A stretch of DNA of 64,000 bases, taken from Microbacterium sp. SY138. Its GTDB lineage: Bacteria > Actinomycetota > Actinomycetes > Actinomycetales > Microbacteriaceae. Location: contig NZ_CP155793.1 in NCBI RefSeq assembly GCF_039729145.1, forward strand, positions 3,472,001 through 3,536,000, given 5' to 3'. The position numbers were made by a program, and so were the translations under genes. Of this stretch, positions 24,620 to 31,398 are shown piece after piece (position 1 is the stretch's first letter; each line of letters starts with the position of its first letter). The notes beneath the pieces were generated by a model. It worked only from the letters and a program-made list of their open reading frames with translations. It did not search any database and was not told where the DNA came from.

Positions 24620-25522
24620 ATGCCTCATGAAGCCGCCCGCGACGATGCCGGCGCACACCCCGTCCTCGTCCGCATGCGCGCGATCCGCCCCGAACTGCGT
24701 CCGAGTGAACAGCGCATCGCCGATCTGTTCCTCGCCGACCCCGCGGGCACCGCCGGCCTCTCCGTCGCCGAGCTCGCCCAGCGCTGCGACACTTCGACCA
24801 CCTCGGTCGTGCGGTTCTGCAAACGCCTCGGATACGAGCACGTGCGCGAGCTGCGCAACCACGTGCTGCGCGACGTCGAGCGCGAGACCTTCGACACGGC
24901 CGCGCTCCCCGCCGTCTCCGGCGACATCGACCGCAACGACACCCTGACCGACATCGTCGCGAAGGTGTCGCTCGCCGAGACGCTCTCCCTCGCCGACACC
25001 GCCAAGGTGCTCGACACCGATTCGCTGCGGGCCTCGGTCGACGCCATCACCTCGTCGACCAGGGTCGACATCTTCGGTGTGGGCGCGAGCTCCATCGTCG
25101 GACTCGACCTGCAGCGCAAGCTCACCCGTATCGGACGCACGGCGCTGGAGTGGTCGGACCCGCACGCGGCGTGGACCTCGGCGGCGACGCTCGGCCCCGG
25201 CAATGTCGCGATCGCGGTGTCGCACACCGGTGCCACCACCGACACGATCGAGTTCCTGCTGCTCGCCCGGCAGGCCGGAGCGACCACCATCGCGATCACG
25301 AACCACGCCGGCGCACCGCTGGCCGATCAGGCCGACATCGTGCTGACGACGGCCGCCCGTGAGACCGGCTTCCGCTCCGGCGCGCTCGGCAGCCGGATCG
25401 CCCAGCTCATGGTGGTCGACTGCATCTTCATCGGCGTCGCCCAGTCGAACTACGACCGCTCGATGGAGGCGCTGCGCGACACATTCGCCGCCGTGCACCG
25501 CGTGCGGACGGCGGGGGCGTGA
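24620..25522 (+). CDS. RpiR/MurR family transcriptional regulator
   Basis: A 300-aa regulator from the ATG at 24620, which is preceded by GGAG. The N-terminal HTH_6 domain (about 15-80) includes CDTSTTSVVRFCKRLGYEHVRELRN. The C-terminal SIS domain (about 120-260) includes VDIFGVGASSIVGLDLQRKL and VSHTGATTDTIEFL. Proteobacterial MurR responds to MurNAc-6-P, the AnmK product and MurQ substrate, so the same effector is plausible. It is divergent from the importer operon and overlaps the MFS gene by 4 nt. Confidence 0.88.
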   Translation: MPHEAARDDAGAHPVLVRMRAIRPELRPSEQRIADLFLADPAGTAGLSVAELAQRCDTSTTSVVRFCKRLGYEHVRELRNHVLRDVERETFDTAALPAVSGDIDRNDTLTDIVAKVSLAETLSLADTAKVLDTDSLRASVDAITSSTRVDIFGVGASSIVGLDLQRKLTRIGRTALEWSDPHAAWTSAATLGPGNVAIAVSHTGATTDTIEFLLLARQAGATTIAITNHAGAPLADQADIVLTTAARETGFRSGALGSRIAQLMVVDCIFIGVAQSNYDRSMEALRDTFAAVHRVRTAGA

Positions 25523-26667
25523 CCGACGGGATCGTACGCGCGCGGACGGGACTGTTCACCGCCTTCGCGGGTCTCGGGGTCACGGCCGCGTTCGTTCCCG
25601 CCATCCTCCCCTCCACCGAGCGGACGATCACGGCCGACCTCAGCGCCGCCGTGCCCGCGCTGTTCGCCGGGCTCCTGGTCGGGGTGCTGGCGTCGAGTCC
25701 GCTCCTGATGCGCCGGCCTCCGCGCACCGTGCTGATGCTCGGCAGCGCCCTCCAGGCCGCCGCGATCGTCACCGTGGCCCTGGCCGGCACGCCCGCCGTG
25801 TTCATCACCGCGGCTGTCGTCGCCGGGTTCGGGTTCGGGTTGGTCGAGGCCTCCGGGTCGGTCGCCGCGAAGTCCCTGTCGGTCGGCAGCGCGACGGGTC
25901 TGCTCAGCGCACTGCTCGGCACGGTGGCCGTCTGCGCCGCCGTCACCCCGCTGATCGTCGCCGCCGGCTCGGGTGTGCGTGCGACGCTCGGCATCCTGGC
26001 GATCGTTCCGCTGCTCACGATCGCGATGCTCACGGGGTCGGTGTCGCCGGATGCCCGCACCGCGGCTCCCGCGCGCCGCGACGTCCGCGGGCTGCTCGTG
26101 CTCCTGCCGTTCGCCGTCGCCCTCCCCCTCTACGTCGGCGTCGAGACCGTGCTCTCCGGCTGGTCGGCCGTGATCCCCGAGCGGATCCTCGGGGTCGACC
26201 CAGGCCTCGCCGCGCTGGGGACCTCGGCGTTCTGGACGCTGATGGCCGTCGGTCGCTTCGGCGCGGCGGCCCTGCGCCGTCTCTCCGTGTCACCGATCGC
26301 GATCCTCATCACCGCCACGGGCGCCGCCGCGATCCTGATGGCGGTCGCAGGACTGCTGGTGGCGTCCGCACCCGCGGGGGCACTCGTTGCATTGGCCGCC
26401 GTGGTCGTGCTCCTCGCCCCGAGCTACGGGCTCATCCTGGGCCTCGCGCTCGACCACCTCGACCCCGCTCGCAGCGCCGCGGTGACCGGCGCCCTCGTCG
26501 CGTGCGGAGCCGTGGGCGGCACCTTCGTGCCCGCCCTGATCCTCCTGATCGGTCGAGACCCGGCATCGAGCACGACGTTCCTCGTGTCCGCCGCCCTGTG
26601 CGCGCTCGTCCCGATGCTCGTGCTGGTCGCCGCACGATCGCCCCGGCCGACACCTGCTGCGGACTGA
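25519..26667 (+). CDS. MFS transporter
   Basis: A 382-aa major facilitator protein with about 11-12 hydrophobic segments. Short cytoplasmic loops carry the basic residues expected after TM2 (LLMRRPPRTVLMLG) and between the halves (SPDARTAAPARRDVRG). GTG start overlaps the regulator stop (GTGA), so it is cotranscribed with the RpiR gene. It may export or import a product of the recycling pathway, but substrate is not visible in the sequence. Confidence 0.82.
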   Translation: MTDGIVRARTGLFTAFAGLGVTAAFVPAILPSTERTITADLSAAVPALFAGLLVGVLASSPLLMRRPPRTVLMLGSALQAAAIVTVALAGTPAVFITAAVVAGFGFGLVEASGSVAAKSLSVGSATGLLSALLGTVAVCAAVTPLIVAAGSGVRATLGILAIVPLLTIAMLTGSVSPDARTAAPARRDVRGLLVLLPFAVALPLYVGVETVLSGWSAVIPERILGVDPGLAALGTSAFWTLMAVGRFGAAALRRLSVSPIAILITATGAAAILMAVAGLLVASAPAGALVALAAVVVLLAPSYGLILGLALDHLDPARSAAVTGALVACGAVGGTFVPALILLIGRDPASSTTFLVSAALCALVPMLVLVAARSPRPTPAAD

Positions 26668-26700
26668 CCTCCTCTCCACATCTCGCGGCGCCGGCAGCCT

Positions 26701-26718
26701 CTTCACAGATGCTGGAAT
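26701..26718 (+). promoter_or_regulatory. 18-bp element shared with the locus at 5395
   Basis: CTTCACAGATGCTGGAAT, 15 of 18 identical to 5395-5412. It lies about 85 bp before the 26804 coiled-coil gene, as the other copy lies about 70 bp before the related gene at 5484. Confidence 0.45.
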
Positions 26719-26803
26719 ACCGGCGCACACAGGGGCGACTGCGGCGTAACCTCGCTGACATACCTATCCGCAGCACACCCATCGGCAGTAAAGGAGAGCG
26801 CGC

Positions 26804-27043
26804 GTGTCCACCGAGGTCCTCACGATCGTCCTCAGCGCGATCGGCGTCGCGCTGACGATCACCACGGGCCTCTTCGCCGCCGGCACCTGGATGGTCCGCC
26901 GCATCGACGACAGGATCGACGCGGTCGATGAGAAGCTCAGCACCCGCATCGACGCTGTGGCCGCCGACGTCACCGACCTCAAGGTCTCCGTCGCCCGCCT
27001 CGAAGGACCCCCACGACACCTGCTCACCACGGGAAGAGGATGA
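26804..27043 (+). CDS. Small membrane-anchored coiled-coil protein (paralog 1)
   Basis: A 79-aa protein. An N-terminal membrane helix (about 5-30, LTIVLSAIGVALTITTGLFAAGTWMV) is followed by one hendecad, RIDAVDEKLST, and the tail RIDAVAADVTDLKVSVARLEGPPRHLL. It is a clear paralog of the next gene, nearly identical at both ends but three repeat units shorter. GTG start with AAGGAGAG upstream. Function unknown; likely membrane-tethered coiled coils that may form mixed oligomers. Confidence 0.65.
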   Translation: MSTEVLTIVLSAIGVALTITTGLFAAGTWMVRRIDDRIDAVDEKLSTRIDAVAADVTDLKVSVARLEGPPRHLLTTGRG

Positions 27044-27047
27044 GACC

Positions 27048-27383
27048 GTGACCACCGAGACCCTCACGATCGTCCTCAGCGCCATCGGCATCGTGCTCAC
27101 CCTCGGCACCAGCCTCTTCGCCGCCGGCGCCTGGATGGTCCGCCGGGTCGACGACCGCTTCGACACGGTGGAGCAGAAGCTGACCGACCGCATCGACGCC
27201 GTCGACGAGAAGCTCAGCGCACGCATCGATGCCGTCGACGAGAAGCTGACAGCTCGCATCGACGCCGTCGATGAGAAGCTCAGTACCCGCATCGACGCTG
27301 TGGCCGCCGACGTCACCGACCTCAAGATCTCCGTCGCCCGCCTCGAAGGACCACCACGACATCTGCTCGCGGCGCGCGGCTGA
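27048..27383 (+). CDS. Small membrane-anchored coiled-coil protein (paralog 2)
   Basis: A 111-aa protein starting with GTG 4 nt after the paralog's stop. It has the same N-terminal helix (LTIVLSAIGIVLTLGTSLFAAGAWMV) and the same C-terminal tail. Between them it has extra 11-residue units of the type RIDAVDEKLSA. The pair looks like a tandem gene duplication followed by expansion or loss of repeat units. Architecture matches the protein at 5484, although the repeat sequence differs. Function unknown. Confidence 0.68.
   Translation: MTTETLTIVLSAIGIVLTLGTSLFAAGAWMVRRVDDRFDTVEQKLTDRIDAVDEKLSARIDAVDEKLTARIDAVDEKLSTRIDAVAADVTDLKISVARLEGPPRHLLAARG
27189..27287 (+). repeat. 33-bp in-frame tandem repeat (3 copies)
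   Basis: Units at 27189, 27222 and 27255, each beginning CGCATCGA and encoding RIDAVDEKLSA or a close variant, with a partial fourth at 27288. The same unit occurs in the paralog around 26911-26947. Confidence 0.85.
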
Positions 27384-27406
27384 TCAGCGCGTGCGGACGG
27401 ACCTCC

Positions 27407-28309
27407 CTACCGCAGCACGAGGGCGGCGGCGCCGATGAGCGGCCCCTCGTCACCGAGCCCCGAGCGCACGACCCGGGTGCGACGCGAGTACTCATGCGCC
27501 GCGCTGCCGGTCAGAGCCTGCTGCACGAGGTCGATGTAGTCCGCCGACACCCGCGAGAATCCGCCGCCGATGGCGACCACGTCGAGGTCGACGAGGGTGG
27601 CGGCATCCGCGAGAGCCTCTCCCACCTCGCGCGCCGAACGTTCGATCGCCGCCCGCGCGACGAGGTCACCGGCAGCCGCATCCCGTGCGAGGTCTTCACC
27701 CGTGGCGCCTGTCCATCCCTGCCGCTGCGCCCAGGCCGCACTCGCCGGCCCTGAGGCGATCTCTTCGAGCGTCAGACCGCCTTCGCGACGGACCTGACCG
27801 AGGTGGCCGGCGTTGCCGGTGGCTCCGGGGATGTACGCACCGTTCGCGACGAAGCCCCCACCGACTCCGGTCGAGACGACGATCGACAGCGAGGCACCGG
27901 CCCCCTGCGTGGCCCCGAGCCAAGACTCGGCGAGCGCGAGTGCACCACCGTCGTGACCGAGCACGGTGGGCACGTCGCTCCCCATGACCGTGGATGCCGC
28001 CGCACGGACCGACTCCTCGAGCCTGAAACCACGCGCCAGAGGCATGTTCACGGGCATGATCGCGCCGGCGGTGCGGTCGATGGGGCCGGCGCTGCCGACT
28101 CCCGCTCCGACGAGCAGGGCGTCCGCGGGCAGAGCCGCGAGAGCATGTTCGACGATCGCGACCACCGAGGCGTCGAGCGACGCGAGTGTCGCTTCGCGAC
28201 CGGTCGTCTGCCGGCTCCGGCTGCCCTCGACGAGCACGCCGTCCTCCGCGACGAGCGCGGCCTCCATCTTGGTGCCGCCGACGTCGACGGCCAGGGCGTA
28301 GCGGGTCAC
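27407..28309 (-). CDS. ROK family sugar kinase
   Basis: A 300-aa ROK protein without a DNA-binding domain, hence a kinase rather than a repressor. The phosphate-1 loop DVGGTKMEAALV is at the N-terminus; GHDGGALALAESWLGA carries the catalytic Asp; VVSTGVGGGFVANG follows. The usual zinc motif CxCGxxGC is absent: GHLGQVRREGGLTLEEIASG has no cysteines, so this is a zinc-less ROK. GTG start overlaps the pyrE stop by 4 nt. Glucose or an amino sugar is the likely substrate; an amino-sugar role would fit the recycling genes but is not shown. Confidence 0.82.
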   Translation of the reverse strand: MTRYALAVDVGGTKMEAALVAEDGVLVEGSRSRQTTGREATLASLDASVVAIVEHALAALPADALLVGAGVGSAGPIDRTAGAIMPVNMPLARGFRLEESVRAAASTVMGSDVPTVLGHDGGALALAESWLGATQGAGASLSIVVSTGVGGGFVANGAYIPGATGNAGHLGQVRREGGLTLEEIASGPASAAWAQRQGWTGATGEDLARDAAAGDLVARAAIERSAREVGEALADAATLVDLDVVAIGGGFSRVSADYIDLVQQALTGSAAHEYSRRTRVVRSGLGDEGPLIGAAALVLR

Positions 28310-28866
28310 TGCGGGTCGAGTCCGAGGTCGTCGAGGTCGAAGGCCGCGCGCCACTCGAGGCCCTCGGCTTCGATCGCCGCCTGCGCACCGGTCTTGCGGT
28401 CGACGATCACGGCGACGGCGACGATCTCGGCGCCTTCCTTGCGCAGGGCTTCGACGGCCTTGAGCGCCGACTGCCCGGTGGTCGAAGTGTCTTCGAGCAC
28501 GACGACGCGCTTGCCCTTGACATCGGCGCCTTCGATCTGGCGGCCGCGGCCGTGGTCCTTCGGCTCCTTGCGCACGACGAACGCGTCGAGCGGAGTGCCG
28601 GCGGCGACCGAGGCGTGCAGCACCGAGTTCGCGATCGGGTCGGCGCCGAGCGTGAGCCCGCCGACGGCCACGACATCGAGGTCGCCGATCAGGTCGAGCA
28701 TGATGCGGCCGATCGCGGGAGCGGCACGGTGGTCCAGCGTGAGCTTGCGCATGTCGACGTAGTACGTCGCCTTCTTGCCGCTGGAGAGGGTGAAGTCGCC
28801 GTGGAACACCGCCTCGTCCTTGATGAGGTCGAGGAGTGTCTGGCGGTCTGCGTCGAGTGCGGTCAC
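28306..28866 (-). CDS. pyrE: Orotate phosphoribosyltransferase
   Basis: A 186-aa enzyme of de novo pyrimidine synthesis making orotidine 5'-phosphate from orotate and PRPP. The PRPP-binding motif VVVLEDTSTTGQSALKAVEAL and the flexible-loop segment RKEPKDHGRGRQIEG are intact. I chose the GTG at 28866 because TACACT lies 7 nt upstream and longer forms run through the promoter region. The family length fits. Confidence 0.93.
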   Translation of the reverse strand: MTALDADRQTLLDLIKDEAVFHGDFTLSSGKKATYYVDMRKLTLDHRAAPAIGRIMLDLIGDLDVVAVGGLTLGADPIANSVLHASVAAGTPLDAFVVRKEPKDHGRGRQIEGADVKGKRVVVLEDTSTTGQSALKAVEALRKEGAEIVAVAVIVDRKTGAQAAIEAEGLEWRAAFDLDDLGLDPQ

Positions 28867-28873
28867 GGCATCC

Positions 28874-28879
28874 AGTGTA
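28874..28879 (-). promoter_or_regulatory. -10 box (TACACT) of pyrE
   Basis: TACACT-N7-GTG on the minus strand; leaderless arrangement that decides the pyrE start. Confidence 0.5.
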
Positions 28880-28919
28880 GAAGCCTGGGACGCACTGCGC
28901 GGAGGCATGAGGTTTGACC

Positions 28920-28979
28920 GGATGCATGAACTCCCGGCCTTGCGGCTCATGCATCCGTCCGGCGGTCATGCAGGTGACC
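28920..28979. promoter_or_regulatory. Inverted repeats between pyrE and xthA
   Basis: GGATGCATGA (28920-28929) and TCATGCATCC (28947-28956) are perfect 10-bp inverted arms with a 17-bp spacer. A second smaller repeat GGTCA-N6-TGACC lies at 28964-28979. Both sit in the divergent promoter region. Role unknown: operator or hairpin. Confidence 0.4.
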
Positions 28980-29036
28980 GCCATACAGGTCGCGGGCGAC
29001 GGACCCAGCGCGGGCTCGTGTGTCGGATCTCGCAAC

Positions 29037-29042
29037 TAGGCT
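29037..29042 (+). promoter_or_regulatory. -10 box (TAGGCT) of xthA
   Basis: TAGGCT-N6-ATG at 29049; leaderless arrangement, although GGAGG also occurs in the spacer. Confidence 0.6.
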
Positions 29043-29048
29043 GGAGGC

Positions 29049-29909
29049 ATGCGCTTGGCCACCTGGAACGTCAACTCCATCCGCACCCGCGTCACCCGCA
29101 CCGTCGAGTTCGCCGTCCGAGAAGACATCGATGTGCTGGCGATGCAGGAGATCAAGTGCAAGCCCGAGCAGTTCCCCTACGGGCCGTTCGAAGAGGCCGG
29201 CTACCACGTCGAGGTGCACGGCCTGAATCAGTGGAACGGCGTCGCGATCGCGAGCCGCCTGCCCGTCACCGATGTGCGCACGTCGTTCGACGGCATGCCG
29301 GGCTTCGCGAAGGGGCATGAGGGGCCGGATGCTCCGCTCGAGGCCCGCGCGCTCGGCGTGATGGTCGACGGGGTTCGGGTGTGGAGCCTGTACGTGCCCA
29401 ACGGCCGCTCCCTCGAAGACCCGCACTATCTCTACAAGCTGCATTGGTTGGAGCAGCTGAAGAAGTCGACGGCCGCCGAGCTGTCGGCGAACCCCGACCT
29501 GCCGCTGGCCCTGGTCGGCGACTTCAACATCATTCCGTTCGACGTCGACAACGGCGATCCCGACATCGTGATCGGCCGGTCCACCCATGTCTCTCCGCAG
29601 GAGCGCGACGCGTTCTTCGCGTTCCAGGATGCCGGGGTGACCGACGTCGTGCGCCCGCTGATACCCGAAGGCTTCACCTATTGGGACTATCAGCGCCTGA
29701 AGTTCCCGCGCAACGAGGGCGTGCGCATCGACTTCGTGCTCGGCTCGCGCACGCTGGCCGAGGCCGTGCAGGGCGCGTCCATCCACCGCGACGAGCGCAA
29801 GGGCGAGCAGCCCAGTGATCACGTTCCCGTCGTCGTCGACCTCGATAGCCGCCGTCTCGGAACCGGCGGCGCCGATGACGACGACGACATGCCGATGATC
29901 TTCTCCTGA
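29049..29909 (+). CDS. xthA: Exodeoxyribonuclease III
   Basis: A 286-aa AP endonuclease and 3'-5' exonuclease of base-excision repair. The EEP fold is marked by RLATWNVNSIRTRV, the metal ligand Glu in QEIKCKPEQFP, VGDFNIIPFDVDNGDPD, and the terminal SDHVPVVVDL with the catalytic His. Length is slightly above the family norm because of an acidic tail (GADDDDDMPMIFS). Divergent from pyrE. Confidence 0.94.
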   Translation: MRLATWNVNSIRTRVTRTVEFAVREDIDVLAMQEIKCKPEQFPYGPFEEAGYHVEVHGLNQWNGVAIASRLPVTDVRTSFDGMPGFAKGHEGPDAPLEARALGVMVDGVRVWSLYVPNGRSLEDPHYLYKLHWLEQLKKSTAAELSANPDLPLALVGDFNIIPFDVDNGDPDIVIGRSTHVSPQERDAFFAFQDAGVTDVVRPLIPEGFTYWDYQRLKFPRNEGVRIDFVLGSRTLAEAVQGASIHRDERKGEQPSDHVPVVVDLDSRRLGTGGADDDDDMPMIFS

Positions 29910-29920
29910 ATGTCGACCCC

Positions 29921-30730
29921 ATGAGTGTGCGCCTGATCACCACCGATCTCGACGGCACCCTTCTCGATTCGACATCGACCGTCACCCCACGCACCCGCGC
30001 GGCTCTCGACGCCGCGCGCGCCCGTGGCATCCACGTCGTGCCGGTCACCGCCCGTCAGCCGATCGGGCTGCGGGCCATCGCGGCGGATGCCGGGTTCGAC
30101 GGCTGGGCGCTGTGCAGCAACGGCGCGTACGCGGTGCGCCTCGACGACGGGCGGATGCTGTTCGCCGAAGAGCTTCCCGCTGACACGATCCGCACGCTGG
30201 CCGAGGCTCTGCGCGCGAGCATCCCCGGCCTGCTGTTCGCAAGCGTGCGCGACGCCGGCGAGACGTTCGTGGCACAAGACGGCTACGCCGCGATCGCCGC
30301 TCTCGCCGACCACAAACGCGACCCTGCGACCATGGGCGGCGTGCCTCTGGAGCAGGTGCTCGCCGCTCCCAGCCTGAAGTTCGTGATCCGACACCCCGAG
30401 CTCGCGCCCGACGCGCTGTTCGACGTGGTGCGCTCACTCGGACTCACCGGCTTCGAGGCCACGCTCTCCGGAGCCCCGTTCGTCGAGGTCATGGCCGAGG
30501 GCGTCACCAAGGCGACGGGCCTCGCCCGGCTCTGCGACCACCTCGGCATCGACCGCGCCGACGTGGTGGCCTTCGGCGATGCGCTCAACGACGTCGAGAT
30601 GCTCCGCTGGGCAGGTCACGGGGTCGCGATGGCCGACGCCGAACCTCCGGTGAAGGACGCAGCCGACGAGACGACCACCTCGAACGACGACGACGGTGTG
30701 GCACGAGTGATCGAGCGGCTGCTCGACTGA
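29921..30730 (+). CDS. Cof-type HAD-IIB family hydrolase
   Basis: A 269-aa phosphatase. Motif I is DLDGTLLD, motif II VTARQP, motif III the Lys in EGVTKATGL, and motif IV FGDALNDVEML followed by GHGVAMADAEPPVKDAAD, which is typical of Cof/YidA-like enzymes acting on sugar phosphates or flavin nucleotides. The C2 cap lies at about residues 85-190. Starts 11 nt after xthA and may be cotranscribed. Confidence 0.9.
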   Translation: MSVRLITTDLDGTLLDSTSTVTPRTRAALDAARARGIHVVPVTARQPIGLRAIAADAGFDGWALCSNGAYAVRLDDGRMLFAEELPADTIRTLAEALRASIPGLLFASVRDAGETFVAQDGYAAIAALADHKRDPATMGGVPLEQVLAAPSLKFVIRHPELAPDALFDVVRSLGLTGFEATLSGAPFVEVMAEGVTKATGLARLCDHLGIDRADVVAFGDALNDVEMLRWAGHGVAMADAEPPVKDAADETTTSNDDDGVARVIERLLD

Positions 30731-30822
30731 CACGATGTTGCCCGACTGGTCATCGCCTCGGGCCCGTGCCTGAGCCTGGCCGCCGAGATCCATGGCGACG
30801 GATCACTTCTCGATCTCGAGGC

Positions 30823-31296
30823 TCAGGGTGTTTCTCTCGGGCGCACCCAGACCGTTCTCGTGAACTCCCAATCGAGATCTCGCTCTCGAGGCGAACGACC
30901 GGACACATACTCGACCGCGTAGGCATCTCCCCACGGGTTTCCGTCATACGGGCACCGATGCTCTTCTCGGTCGTTCGGCATGGCCCAGTATTCACGGGAG
31001 AAAACATAGAGGGACGGCGGCTCGTACGGGTCCAGAACCGGAACCCTGTCCAGCGACGGCAGCTCCGTTTCCAGCGTGACGCTGTCTCCCCAGGGAAGAG
31101 CGAGACGTGCTTCCATTCCCGACGGCAGCCTCCGGTCGCACGACGACAACACCTCAAGGCTCGCTTGGATATCGAACCCACCATCGGGGGTCTCGCCGAG
31201 GATCTCGTCCAGGTGGTCGACCACGAACAGACATGTCGCCGGGTCGATCCTCGCCACGCTTTGTGCTACCCATTCAGACACACGTTGCTCGTTCAC
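30823..31296 (-). CDS. Hypothetical protein (orphan)
   Basis: A 157-aa soluble protein I do not recognise. It has no signal peptide or membrane helix. It is rich in Asp, Glu, Arg and Trp, with a CPYDG segment, and ends WEFTRTVWVRPRETP. It begins with GTG and has no clear ribosome site or -10 box. By eye its base composition is less GC-rich than the neighbours, consistent with recent acquisition. It is flanked by a small gap on each side and linked to no operon. Confidence 0.5.
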   Translation of the reverse strand: MNEQRVSEWVAQSVARIDPATCLFVVDHLDEILGETPDGGFDIQASLEVLSSCDRRLPSGMEARLALPWGDSVTLETELPSLDRVPVLDPYEPPSLYVFSREYWAMPNDREEHRCPYDGNPWGDAYAVEYVSGRSPRERDLDWEFTRTVWVRPRETP

Positions 31297-31398
31297 AAGG
31301 AATGCCCCGTCCCGCGAATCATCGCGCCTCCACGCTGTCCGAGTGCCGGTGGTGCCGCTCTCGGATCACCGGTGATCGAGACGGTTCCCGGCTGAGTC

